From Nonomuraea dietziae (lineage in GTDB: Bacteria; Actinomycetota; Actinomycetes; Streptosporangiales; Streptosporangiaceae): a stretch of DNA of 64,000 bases. Below the pieces are notes generated by a model. The model searched no databases. It worked only from the letters and a program-made list of their open reading frames with translations, and was not told the origin of the DNA. Shown here one piece after another: positions 17,114 through 25,417 of this stretch (positions within the stretch are counted from its first letter, which is position 1; every line of letters starts with the position of its first letter). The stretch lies in assembly GCF_014195505.1 (NCBI RefSeq), contig NZ_JACIBV010000001.1:5332001-5396000 (forward strand). Direction: 5' to 3'. The translations under genes were made by a program, and so were the position numbers.

Positions 17114-18492
17114 GCCGGGCGATGAACGTGGGATACGGCAGCGCCGGGCTGGCCGTGCCCGAGGGCACGCCGATGGGCGGCTACCTCGACAGGCAGGGGC
17201 CGTCGGTGGGGACGCTCGATCCGCTCGAGGTCAGTGCCGTCACCTGGTCCGACGGGGAGCGCCGCTTCGCACTGGCCGTCGCGGATCTCGTCTGCGTCAA
17301 CGACGACCTGGCCGAGCGGGCCAGGGAAGCGGCCGGGTGCGAGCTGTGGCTGGCGGCCACCCACACGCACGCGGGGCCGGAGACGGGATGCGTGCCGGGG
17401 GGCGGGCCCACCCCCGAACCGTGGCTCGACCTGGTCGCCGAGGCGGTTCGCACCGCCGTCCACAGGGCTGTGGACAGTGAACGGCCGAGCGAAGGGGTGG
17501 CCCTCCGCGGCGACCTGCGGGGGGTCGGGGCCGACCGCAGCAGGCCGCAGGCCGAGGCGGTGGTGCCGCTGGACGTCATCGCGGTCCGCGACGGAGGGCT
17601 GGCAGGGGTCGTGGTGGTGCTGCCCGTCCACCCGACCGTGCTGCCCGCCACCAACCTGCTGGTCAGCGCGGATCTGGCGGGCGCCGTGCGGAGAGCGCTG
17701 AAGGAGCGGCTGGGGCCAGGTGTGTGGGTGGTGGTCGCCACGGGCGCGGCGGGTGACATCAGCACCAGGCACACCAGGCGCGGGCAGGATGCCGCTGAGT
17801 TGGACCGGCTGGGAGCGGTCGTCGCCGACCGCTGCCTCGACCTCCTGACCGACACGGCCCGGGCCGACTCGGGCGGGCCCGACAGGGGTGGGGCCGACTC
17901 GGGCGGGCCCGACAGGGGTGGGGCCGACTCGGGTGGGGGCGACTCGGGTGGGGTTCACTCCGGTGGCCCTGGCCGGGGCGGTGAGGGAGCGCGGCGCGCG
18001 GTTGGAGGGCGGGTGTGGGCCGCGGGGTCGCGGGTCGGCACCGCCAGGCGGCGGATCGCGCTCGCACGCGCCGCCGTGGCGGCCGACGCGGAGTCGCTCG
18101 CCGCCGATCTGGAGAGGGCCGAGGCCGCGGGCGACCCGGTCTCCGCCAGGCTGGCGCGCAGCCGGGTGGAAGGACTCCGGGCGCGCCACACGCCCGCGGC
18201 CGAGGCGGGCGCGATCGACGCCGAGGTGGGGGTCGCAAGGGTCGGCGGGCTCGCCCTCGTGGGGTTGCCAGGCGAGCCGTTCCTGGCCGTCGCCGACCAG
18301 ATCGCCGAAGCGGCGCCGTGCCCCACCGTGGTGCTCGGCTACGTCAACGGCTATCCCGGCTACCTGCCGACCGCCGACGCCTACCGCAGGACCGAGTACG
18401 AGGTGCTGGCCAGCCAGGTGGCGGAGGGAAGCGCCGAGCAGCTCGCCGCGACGGCGCTCGCCCTGCTGGCCGGGAGCGGCCCCCGGACCTGA
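17110..18492 (+). CDS. Neutral ceramidase-like hydrolase domain protein
   Basis: A 460-residue protein resembling the N-terminal domain of neutral/alkaline non-lysosomal ceramidases. It opens NVGYGSAGLAVPEGTPMGGY, then has LWLAATHTHAGPE (zinc-ligand His residues), a VLPVHPTVLP segment and VVATGAAGDISTRHTR. The last part, LVGLPGEPF and LGYVNGYPGYLPT, matches the family C-terminal motif. There is no signal peptide, unlike secreted ceramidases, so it is probably a cytoplasmic amidase or other hydrolase. A 30-base tandem repeat inserts a Gly-Asp-Ser-Pro-rich loop near residues 250-290. It is coupled to the kinase-like gene. Confidence 0.8.
   Translation: MSRAMNVGYGSAGLAVPEGTPMGGYLDRQGPSVGTLDPLEVSAVTWSDGERRFALAVADLVCVNDDLAERAREAAGCELWLAATHTHAGPETGCVPGGGPTPEPWLDLVAEAVRTAVHRAVDSERPSEGVALRGDLRGVGADRSRPQAEAVVPLDVIAVRDGGLAGVVVVLPVHPTVLPATNLLVSADLAGAVRRALKERLGPGVWVVVATGAAGDISTRHTRRGQDAAELDRLGAVVADRCLDLLTDTARADSGGPDRGGADSGGPDRGGADSGGGDSGGVHSGGPGRGGEGARRAVGGRVWAAGSRVGTARRRIALARAAVAADAESLAADLERAEAAGDPVSARLARSRVEGLRARHTPAAEAGAIDAEVGVARVGGLALVGLPGEPFLAVADQIAEAAPCPTVVLGYVNGYPGYLPTADAYRRTEYEVLASQVAEGSAEQLAATALALLAGSGPRT
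17861..17975. repeat. 30-base tandem repeat inside the ceramidase-like gene
   Basis: Two perfect 30-base units (17861-17890 and 17891-17920, each starting GGGCCGACTCGGGCGGGCCC) are followed by a partial unit to 17938 and decaying copies to about 17975. The period is a multiple of three, so it encodes repeated ADSGGPDRGG and keeps the frame. It looks like a young, length-variable minisatellite. Confidence 0.85.
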
Positions 18493-18504
18493 CGGCGATG
18501 CCCG

Positions 18505-19815
18505 CTACCCCTTCACCAGCCGGTACGGCTGGCGGGGCCGTCCTGCCTGGGTGCCCTTCACCGGGGGCATCGGCCAGGCCAGCCCCTCCTCAGCCAGGCT
18601 CTGCAGCACCCGGCGCGCGCTGCGAGGCGCGATCTCCAGCACCTCTGCCACCGTCTCGGCGTCCACGACGAGCGGCCCGTCACCCAACGCCTCGACCAGC
18701 CGTTCGAGCAGTTTGGCCGCCTTGGTGGCGACCACGGGCTCGCTCTCGACCCGCCTGCGCTGGCGCAGCGGCAGCGACAGCACCACCCCGTCGCCGCCCA
18801 CCAGGTAGGCGGCGGCCGCGCCCACCCCCCGCGCCTTCTCCACCGCGACCATCGCGTTGGAGTCGGCGTCGCGCGCGGTGGTGCCGAGACCGATGCCGAC
18901 CTCGACCGCCACGCCCGCGTCCGCCCTGATCCTGTCCATGAACGGCGCGACCCTGAAGCCGTCCGTGGCCTGCGCGAGCGCGCCGACGGTCGCGGTCACC
19001 ACGTAGCTGTTCTCGTCGCGCGCCGTCACCGTGGCCCCCATGAGCCGCGCGTCGGCCAGCAGCGACTGGTGCAGCGACAGCTTGAGCTCCTGCTGCCAGT
19101 AGTTGCCAGGACCCGAGTAGGTGGGCCTGGCCGAGGCGGCCAGCTCGACCACGACGATCGCGATCTGCGACTCCTCCAGCCTGCTGCCCGTGCCGAGCAG
19201 CGCGGCGGTGTTGAGCGCCAGCCGCAGCGTGTGGGAGGTGGGCAGCATGCGCAGCACGGGGACGCCCTCGGCGGCCAGCTTCCCCGCCACGCTCCTGATC
19301 GTGGTCAGCGCCGCGGTGGTGGCGCCCTGGCGGTAGAGCTGCTCGTGGAAGGCGGCGAATCCGCGGGCGGACTCGGGCTGGTCGTACTCCGACAGGTGCA
19401 CGCCCTCGGTGCTCACCCCGATCTCGCCGTAGGCCTCGTCGACGTCCGCCGCGGGCAGGGAGTCGATGCTCACCCTGGCCGGGTCGATGCCCTGGGTGAG
19501 CACGCCGCGCAGCAGGCTGGCGTAGAGGCTGGCGCCGCTCATCGGCACGTGGGTGGCGGGGACGGGCAACTCGCCCGCCTGCCTGGCCAGGTCGTGCTGG
19601 AGCGGTCCTGTGAACAGCACGACGTCGATGCTGTCGGCGATCCTGGAGAACTTCTCGTAGGTCTCGTGCTCTCCGGCGTGCGGGGCGCCGACCAGGCGCC
19701 AGTCGGCGGCGCCCGGCAGGTCGGCACCGATCATCATGATCTCCTCGACCAGATCGCTCGGCCCCACGACCCCGATCGCCACCCTGGACCGCGCCTCTGA
19801 ACGCAACCGATCCAT
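18505..19815 (-). CDS. Three-domain transcriptional regulator (paralogue 2)
   Basis: A 436-residue paralogue of the 10123-11484 protein with the same three parts. The N-terminal domain begins VAIGVVGPSDLVEEIMMIG; the degenerate GGDEF-like middle has SLHQSLLADARLMGATVTA and EVGIGLGTTARDADSNA; the C-terminal winged helix has AEVLEIAPRSARRVLQSLAEEGLAW. It is the last gene of a leftward operon that begins at the binding-protein gene, nine bases after the amidohydrolase stop, so it probably controls that operon. The ATG at 19815 has GGTGA upstream; ATG 19845 would overlap the upstream gene. Its ligand is presumably related to the transported sugar. Confidence 0.75.
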   Translation of the reverse strand: MDRLRSEARSRVAIGVVGPSDLVEEIMMIGADLPGAADWRLVGAPHAGEHETYEKFSRIADSIDVVLFTGPLQHDLARQAGELPVPATHVPMSGASLYASLLRGVLTQGIDPARVSIDSLPAADVDEAYGEIGVSTEGVHLSEYDQPESARGFAAFHEQLYRQGATTAALTTIRSVAGKLAAEGVPVLRMLPTSHTLRLALNTAALLGTGSRLEESQIAIVVVELAASARPTYSGPGNYWQQELKLSLHQSLLADARLMGATVTARDENSYVVTATVGALAQATDGFRVAPFMDRIRADAGVAVEVGIGLGTTARDADSNAMVAVEKARGVGAAAAYLVGGDGVVLSLPLRQRRRVESEPVVATKAAKLLERLVEALGDGPLVVDAETVAEVLEIAPRSARRVLQSLAEEGLAWPMPPVKGTQAGRPRQPYRLVKG

Positions 19816-19823
19816 GATCGTGA

Positions 19824-20630
19824 TCACCCCAGTCCGGATCGCCACTGAAGCAGGCGGGTCATCGTTCCCCCGAGCACCGCCGCCCGATCCTCCTCAGGGA
19901 GGCCACTGAAGATTACCCGTCCCAGCGACATCCGCAGGTCGATGAAGGGGAAGTCGGAGCCGTAGACCACCCGGTCGGCGCCCACCTCTCTCACCATTGT
20001 GGCGATGTCGGCGCCGGTGTTGAAGGACCCGCACACCTCCAGCACCACGCCGGGCCGCCGCTGCGCCACCTCGATGGCGGCGTCGAAGCCGAGCGGCGTG
20101 GCCCCCGCGTGCCCCGCCAGGATCACCACGCCGGGGTGGCGCGCGGCCACCTCGTCGACCATCGGCAGGTCGTTGTACGGCGAGCCGTCGTAGGTGTGCG
20201 TCAGCACCGGGCACCCCGTCCGCTGAGCGAACTCCCACACCGGGGCGTACCGCCGGCCCGTGAGCGGGTAGTCGTGCAGGTCGGGATGGAGCTTGATCCC
20301 GCCGAAGCGCGTATCGCGCCCCCACTTGTCGAGCTCGCCCGCGGGGTCCTGCCAGGGGTTGACGGTCAGGTACCCGGTGAACCTGTCCGCCGCCTGCGCG
20401 ACGATCTCGGCCGTCTGCGCGTTGCCCTCGGCCGCGTCGAGCTGGATCGCCAGGTGGCTGGAGATGACGGCGTGCGACACCCCGCACCTGTCCATCACCC
20501 TCACCAGCCCGCCCCTGCCCGCGTCGGGGATGAAGAACAGGCTGTACGGCCCCGCGTGCGCGTGCGCGTCCACGATCCGCAGGGCCCTTTGCGGCTCGCG
20601 CTTCCACACCGCCGCCGCCAGGGCGTTCAC
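19824..20630 (-). CDS. Amidohydrolase-family TIM-barrel hydrolase (copy 1)
   Basis: A 268-residue metal-dependent hydrolase of the Amidohydro_2 type. It starts its barrel with RIVDAHAHAGPY (metal-binding H-x-H). Later KLHPDLHDYPL, VLTHTYDG, VILAGHAGATPLG and the final VVYGSDFPFIDL (conserved Asp) supply the remaining metal ligands. Members include lactonases, decarboxylases and other hydrolases. The GTG at 20630 overlaps the stop of the next amidohydrolase gene (GTGA), so they are coupled. It is in the leftward glycan operon. I infer lactone or carboxylate chemistry on a sugar acid; that is unproven. Confidence 0.85.
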   Translation of the reverse strand: MNALAAAVWKREPQRALRIVDAHAHAGPYSLFFIPDAGRGGLVRVMDRCGVSHAVISSHLAIQLDAAEGNAQTAEIVAQAADRFTGYLTVNPWQDPAGELDKWGRDTRFGGIKLHPDLHDYPLTGRRYAPVWEFAQRTGCPVLTHTYDGSPYNDLPMVDEVAARHPGVVILAGHAGATPLGFDAAIEVAQRRPGVVLEVCGSFNTGADIATMVREVGADRVVYGSDFPFIDLRMSLGRVIFSGLPEEDRAAVLGGTMTRLLQWRSGLG

Positions 20631-21370
20631 GCCGCCCTCGCTTCCTCGCGCAGCAGGCCGCGCAGATTGCCGGCCCCGATGGCGGCCACGGACTGGTCGT
20701 CGAGCTCCGACCACAGCAGCCTGGTCACCGACTCGGCCGGGTCCCTGACCGGCGCGCCGGTGCCGAAGACCACGCGGTGCGCGCCGTAGCGCTCGACGAG
20801 CCACTCGAGGCCGCAGTGGGAGGAGAGGTTGGCCAGCCCCAGGTGGACGTTGGCGGTGCGGGCCAGCACGCCCGCCGCCTGCCTGAGCACGCGGTAACCG
20901 AGCCCTCCGACCACGACGGGCAGCTCGGGGTGGGTCCGCGCGATCGCCTCGATGGACGGCCAGCCGACCTGCGCCGCGTCGAGCAGCAGCGGCAGCCGCG
21001 CCTCGGCGAGGGCGTGGAGCATCGAGGCGGCGTCGCGGCCCGCCAGGTCGTAGCCGTGGTCGGCGGGGTAGGCGCGCACGGCGCCGACCCCCGCCTCCAG
21101 CGCCGCGGCCGTGAACGCGGCGGCCGAGCCCGTCTCGCCGCAGGTGTCGGGCAGCAGCACCCAGCAGGGACGCAGCCTCGGCTCCCCCACGACCAGGTCG
21201 AGCAGCCTGAGGTTGCCGGTGTGCGGGTCGTGCAGCCAGGACAGGGTGTGGCTCACCACGGCCTCCGCGATGCCGAAGCGGTCCATCCTGTCCAGCGTCT
21301 CGGCGACCGTGCCCTCGCCGACGTGCCTGCGCGGGTAGCGGCCGAGCATCGCGTCAGCGTCGATCAGCAT
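20627..21370 (-). CDS. Amidohydrolase-family TIM-barrel protein (copy 2)
   Basis: A 247-residue relative of the preceding protein. It is shorter and divergent at the metal site: the opening is MLIDADAMLGRYPRRHVGEG, where the usual H-x-H is replaced by D-A-D-A-M. VVVGGLGYRVLR and VVFGTGAPVRDP stand where the other copy has its GHAG and GSDFP motifs. The late Asp is replaced by Gly-Ala. So this copy may be inactive or may form a heteromer with copy 1, with which it is translationally coupled (GTGA). It starts 17 bases inside the end of the heparinase-like gene. Confidence 0.75.
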   Translation of the reverse strand: MLIDADAMLGRYPRRHVGEGTVAETLDRMDRFGIAEAVVSHTLSWLHDPHTGNLRLLDLVVGEPRLRPCWVLLPDTCGETGSAAAFTAAALEAGVGAVRAYPADHGYDLAGRDAASMLHALAEARLPLLLDAAQVGWPSIEAIARTHPELPVVVGGLGYRVLRQAAGVLARTANVHLGLANLSSHCGLEWLVERYGAHRVVFGTGAPVRDPAESVTRLLWSELDDQSVAAIGAGNLRGLLREEARAA

Positions 21371-22937
21371 GGACCGTCCATCCGTCGGGGATCGTGGGAG
21401 GTTCGTCGGTGAAGGGGAAGAGCCCGACGGTGAACCTGCCGTCGCGGCGGCGCAGGCCCAGCGAGTGGATCTCGCCGTACTCCGCCGTCCTGGTCACGGG
21501 GTCGGGGATCCTGGCGGGACCGTTCCCGAGCACGACCTGCTCCGGTGGCTCCAGGGGCACCACGAGGAGCCCGGGGCCGCGCTCGCTGACGTAGCCGTCG
21601 CCGTGCCGTACCCAGGGGGACAGGCCGTGCACCTGCCAGATCGCCTCCGCCTCGATCCGGTCGGTGATCACCCAGTAGCCCTGGTCGCGGACGAAGACGA
21701 TCGTCCTGTCGTGGCGGGAGGGGTAGCCGTGGTGGTGCCCCTTGAAGACATCCAGCTCGCGGGTGGTGCTGAACAGGTCGCAGGCGGCCCTGCGGTCCTC
21801 GGTGTAGTCGTGGCCGGGCACGAGCAGCGTGTTGTGCGCCCTGGTCGCCTGGTACCAGTCGTAGTAGCCGGGGTCGTCGTAGGACGGCGGGCCGCCCGCC
21901 TCCCACGCCAGCGGCACACCCCATCCTGAGATCACGAAGTCGAGCGCGGCGTGGTGGCTGTGCGGCTCGAGCTCGTGGCCGACGTACGGGCCGTAGTTGA
22001 TCACGGTGTGGAAGATGTCCGAACGGAAGACCGCGTAGCCGCTGGCCTCCAGGTTCAGCGAGCCCTCGGCCGGTTCGACGCCCTCGGGCCAGACGATGCC
22101 GCTGTCCTGCAGGTGCGGCACCCAGCCGCCCGAGGTCATGAGGGCCGCGAGCCAGTCCTGCATGGCCAGGTAGCGCGGGTGGGCGGCCAGCTCGGGTTCC
22201 ACGGCGGCGGCCCGCTTGAGGGCGTCGAGGCACATGCCGTGGTAGCCGGGCGAGCGCTCGTGGTGCCCGCCGTCGGCGCGCACGTCGCGCTCCAGGTGCT
22301 CGTGGATGCGGGCCTTCGCGATCTGCGCCCAGCCCTCGGCCTCCGGCAGTTCCTCGAAGACCCTCGCGGTGTGGAGCAGCTCGCAGACGGTGGCGAACTG
22401 CCAGTTGCCGTGCCTGAACTCGTCGTGCTCCTCAGCGGCCCAGCGGGCTCCGCCAAGGACGGTCTTCATCATCTCCTTCCAGCACTCCTCGCCGACCGCC
22501 TCACCGAGGACGGCCAGCGCCTGCGTCACGTACATCGACCTGGCGCACACGCCGAGGGAGTACCAGACCACGTCGAGACCGGGCCAGTCGCCCTCGACGA
22601 GGTCGCGGCTGGCGTACCACTGACGGAACAGGCGCTCCCACTCGTCGGCGTAGCGCTGGTCCCCGCTCTCGGCGTAGGCGGCGACCAGCGGGGTCATCCA
22701 GCGCAGGTAGTGGAAGCCGTACAGGCGGGAGCGGCCGTGGCCCTTGTCGAGAAAGTCCACCTCGGCGCCGAGCAGCGCGTCGGCCCCCGCCGCCGGGAGC
22801 CCCGCGGGGAAGGGCAGGCGCCTGCGCCACGCCCTGCTGTCGCCGCCCAGCGCGGCGAAGAGGTCGTCGTCGGGGATGTGCCGCATGCGCGTGGGATGCA
22901 CGTGCGGGGCCTTCTCCACCGATATCGAGGAGGACAT
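21354..22937 (-). CDS. Heparinase II/III-like protein (candidate polysaccharide lyase)
   Basis: A 527-residue protein. The N-terminal 300 residues are an alpha/alpha toroid (DVVWYSLGVCARSM, HGNWQFATVCELLHTA, HERSPGYHGMCLDALKRA). The C-terminal part is the heparinase II/III beta-sandwich with HELEPHSHHAALDFVISGWG, GYYDWYQATRAHNTLLVPG and WVITDRIEAE. The Tyr and His residues of the lyase active site have plausible counterparts. There is no signal peptide, so it would act on imported oligosaccharides. The ATG at 22937 overlaps the upstream stop by one base. The substrate is not predictable; uronate-containing glycans are the family norm. Confidence 0.85.
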   Translation of the reverse strand: MSSSISVEKAPHVHPTRMRHIPDDDLFAALGGDSRAWRRRLPFPAGLPAAGADALLGAEVDFLDKGHGRSRLYGFHYLRWMTPLVAAYAESGDQRYADEWERLFRQWYASRDLVEGDWPGLDVVWYSLGVCARSMYVTQALAVLGEAVGEECWKEMMKTVLGGARWAAEEHDEFRHGNWQFATVCELLHTARVFEELPEAEGWAQIAKARIHEHLERDVRADGGHHERSPGYHGMCLDALKRAAAVEPELAAHPRYLAMQDWLAALMTSGGWVPHLQDSGIVWPEGVEPAEGSLNLEASGYAVFRSDIFHTVINYGPYVGHELEPHSHHAALDFVISGWGVPLAWEAGGPPSYDDPGYYDWYQATRAHNTLLVPGHDYTEDRRAACDLFSTTRELDVFKGHHHGYPSRHDRTIVFVRDQGYWVITDRIEAEAIWQVHGLSPWVRHGDGYVSERGPGLLVVPLEPPEQVVLGNGPARIPDPVTRTAEYGEIHSLGLRRRDGRFTVGLFPFTDEPPTIPDGWTVHADRR

Positions 22938-23938
22938 CAGAGCTTCACCGGCGCTCCCGTGCGGGCCGACTCGTGCGCGGCGGCGAGGACGGCGGTGACG
23001 TGGCGCGAGCTCTCCACGCTGATCAACGGCTCGGCCCCGGTGCGCACGCAGTCGACGAAGTGGTGGATGGCGTCGCGGTAGGCGCCCGCCGGCACCCCGT
23101 GGACGACGCGCTGGAGCATGTTGCGCGGGTAGGTGTAGGACTTCGAGGTGGCCAGCTGGATGTTCTCCTTCTGGCGGTCGAGCTGGATCACCCCGTCCTC
23201 GCCGACGACCGTGACGTAGCTGTCGACCATGGTCGGGAAGGTGTTGGGATAGATCCACGCCGACTCGAAGGTGGCGACCGCTCCCCTGCTGAAACGGGCC
23301 TGGATCTGCATCGCGTCCGGCGTGTCGATGCCCATGCCGCGCAGCTTGCCGTACCTCGCGGTGGCGAAGACCTCGACCACGTGATCGTCGTAGAGCCAGG
23401 TGACCAGGTCGATGTCGTGGCTGGAGAGGAACCAGGCGCTGGTGGTCCTGTCGGCCCAGCCGATCATCTCGGTGGGCACGTGGATGGTGTCGTCCTTGCG
23501 GGCGTAGCCGACGACGGGCTCGCCGACCAGCGCCATCTGCTCCTTGGCCTGCGCGTAGGCGGGCACCCAGCGGTGGTTGAACAGGCACATGGCGACCACG
23601 CCCGCCTGCCTGATCGCGGCCACCGCGCGGTCGGCGTCCTCCACGGTCGTGGTGAACGGCTTCTCGACCAGGATGTGCACGCCGGCCCGCGCCGCTGCCA
23701 CCATCACGTCGGCGTGCAGGTGGTCGGGGGTGGTGATCGAGACGGCGTCGACCGTACCCGAGGCGAGCAGGTCGCGGTAGTCGGCGTGGACGGTCGCGGA
23801 CTCCGCGTGTTCCAGGGGTCGTCTGGAGACCGCGGTGATCTCGACGTCGGGGTGGGCGGAGAGGACCTCGGCGTGGCCGCGGCCCATGATCCCGGCGCCC
23901 ACGATCCCGACCCTGAGCTTAGGAGGCAAGTGCGTCAT
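22937..23938 (-). CDS. Gfo/Idh/MocA-family NAD(P)-dependent oxidoreductase
   Basis: A 333-residue enzyme. The N-terminal Rossmann fold begins RVGIVGAGIMGRGHAEVL, then VDAVSITTPDHLHADV and the catalytic-Lys motif ILVEKPFTTTVEDADRAV. The C-terminal alpha/beta domain has SSHDIDLVTWLYDDHVVEV, with the usual His-Asp pair. Family members oxidise or epimerise sugars, inositols and sugar acids. The gene overlaps the end of the binding-protein gene by 20 bases and the start of the heparinase-like gene by one base, so it is firmly in this operon. Confidence 0.92.
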   Translation of the reverse strand: MTHLPPKLRVGIVGAGIMGRGHAEVLSAHPDVEITAVSRRPLEHAESATVHADYRDLLASGTVDAVSITTPDHLHADVMVAAARAGVHILVEKPFTTTVEDADRAVAAIRQAGVVAMCLFNHRWVPAYAQAKEQMALVGEPVVGYARKDDTIHVPTEMIGWADRTTSAWFLSSHDIDLVTWLYDDHVVEVFATARYGKLRGMGIDTPDAMQIQARFSRGAVATFESAWIYPNTFPTMVDSYVTVVGEDGVIQLDRQKENIQLATSKSYTYPRNMLQRVVHGVPAGAYRDAIHHFVDCVRTGAEPLISVESSRHVTAVLAAAHESARTGAPVKL

Positions 23939-25202
23939 TCCATCGCTTCTCTGCTGTGTCGAGCGCCTCCTTGGCGCTCTTGGTTCCCGTGAGGTAGGCC
24001 CTGACCTCCTCGGAGAGGAGCTCGCCCAGCTCGGAGTCCTTGGCGGTGCCGATCGGGGTGTACTCCAGTTCGGGCAGGCCCTTCACGATCACGCTTCGCG
24101 CGACGGACATCGGGTCGTCGCCGTCGCTGCCGGAGAAGAAGGGGTCCTTGGTGGAGGAGACGGTCGAGGGGTAGATCGGCACGATCTTGCAGAAGGCCAG
24201 TTGGTTGGCGCCGTTGGTGAAGAACTTGATGAACTCGGCGGCGGCCTTCTTGTGCTTGGAGGCCTTGGGGATGGAGAAGGCCTGCTGGGCCAGGAGCAGG
24301 AAGCCGCCCGTGCTCATCCTGACCGGCGGGGTCACGACCAGGTCCTCGTACACCTCGGGCGCGTTCTTCTGGATGTTGAGCAGCTCGGCGGCGTTGGCCG
24401 TGGCCTTGAAGGCGATCTGGCCGTTCTCGAGCGTCTGCGGCAGGTTGCGGATGTCCTTGGAGACGGCGCCCGGCGCGATGCCCTTGGCGTCGTAGCTCTT
24501 CTTGAACTTCTCCAGGATCGCGACGGCCTCGGGGGTGTTGAACGCCGCGCTCTTCTTGTCGTCGGACAGCAGCTTGATCCCGTAGTAACGCAGCGCGTTG
24601 TGGTCGGGGATCGCGTTCATGCCGTAGACCTCGGTCTTGTCGTGGACCGAGTCGGCCAGGGCGAGCGCCTCGTCGTAGCTGGTCGGCGGCTTGCCGAGAT
24701 CGGCTCCCGCCTTCTCCAGCACCGACTTGCGGTACATGGCGACGGGGGCGCCGCCGTTGTACCAGGGCACGGCGTAGAGCTTGCCGTCGATGCGCAGCGG
24801 CTCGACCAGGTTGGGCTGGAAGTCGGCCAGGTCGGCGGGCTTGAAGTAGTCCTCGAGCGGGCTGAGCGAGGGAGCGAACCTGCCCAGGTCGAGGGAGGAG
24901 ATGTTGACGGCGTCGGGGACGTCGCCGCTGGCCACGGCGGCCAGCAGCTTGGTGGCGCTCTCCTGGCCCGGCACGTCGACCCAGTTGACCGTGACCTTCG
25001 GGTGCTGCTTGCGGTAGTCGTCGATGAGGCCGGTGATGAAGTCGCTGTAGTTCTTCTTCAGATTGATCGTCCAGAACTCGACCTCGCCCTCGAAGGGCTG
25101 GTCGTCGGCGACCGCGGCGCCCTCGGACGACGTTCCCGCCACACAGCCGGTGACGAGCAGGGACAGCGCGAGCGCGCCCGCCATGAAGACCCCTCTGGCC
25201 AT
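23919..25202 (-). CDS. Sugar ABC transporter substrate-binding lipoprotein
   Basis: A 427-residue family-1 extracellular solute-binding protein. The N-terminus is a lipoprotein signal ending LLVTGC, so it is lipid-anchored outside the membrane. It then has VEFWTINLKKNYSDF, KVTVNWVDVPGQ, GKLYAVPWYNGGAPVAMYRK and a late KAAAEFIKFFTNGANQL, all typical. I chose the ATG at 25202 because a perfect AGGAGGTG lies upstream and the signal peptide starts there; a longer opening to 25286 would cover the promoter. It is the first gene of the leftward operon and diverges from its two permease genes. It probably binds an oligosaccharide. Confidence 0.93.
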   Translation of the reverse strand: MARGVFMAGALALSLLVTGCVAGTSSEGAAVADDQPFEGEVEFWTINLKKNYSDFITGLIDDYRKQHPKVTVNWVDVPGQESATKLLAAVASGDVPDAVNISSLDLGRFAPSLSPLEDYFKPADLADFQPNLVEPLRIDGKLYAVPWYNGGAPVAMYRKSVLEKAGADLGKPPTSYDEALALADSVHDKTEVYGMNAIPDHNALRYYGIKLLSDDKKSAAFNTPEAVAILEKFKKSYDAKGIAPGAVSKDIRNLPQTLENGQIAFKATANAAELLNIQKNAPEVYEDLVVTPPVRMSTGGFLLLAQQAFSIPKASKHKKAAAEFIKFFTNGANQLAFCKIVPIYPSTVSSTKDPFFSGSDGDDPMSVARSVIVKGLPELEYTPIGTAKDSELGELLSEEVRAYLTGTKSAKEALDTAEKRWNDALAS

Positions 25203-25251
25203 CACGGAGCACCTCCTGAAATTATGGCCGTCCTCAACGGCAACTTTCGGC

Positions 25252-25375
25252 AGAATGACATCGCGTAAGCCGGCCGTCAATCCCACCCGCCCTCCTCACC
25301 GATCGGATGAGCGCGCTGCTGGGCTGGGGCTCCGCCGAAGAAGGTGTTGACGGCCTTCCCGGCTCCGCTTACGCT
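25252..25375. promoter_or_regulatory. Divergent promoter pair of the glycan operons
   Basis: Rightward: TTGACG at 25347-25352 and TACGCT at 25370-25375, spacer 17, giving a start near 25382 and a 36-base leader before the ATG at 25418. Leftward: TTGACG at 25280-25275 and CATTCT at 25257-25252, spacer 17. Both -35 boxes are followed by GCC (TTGACGGCC), so the two promoters are near-mirror images about 67 bases apart. A regulator binding between them could control both operons; no clear operator palindrome was found. Confidence 0.65.
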
Positions 25376-25417
25376 GCACAAAATTCCGGCCGCCGTTATA
25401 CGGACTTTAGGACTCAT

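Noticed and set aside
17861-17975. CRISPR array in the 30-base repeats
   Set aside because: Units are directly adjacent without spacers and lie inside an open reading frame.
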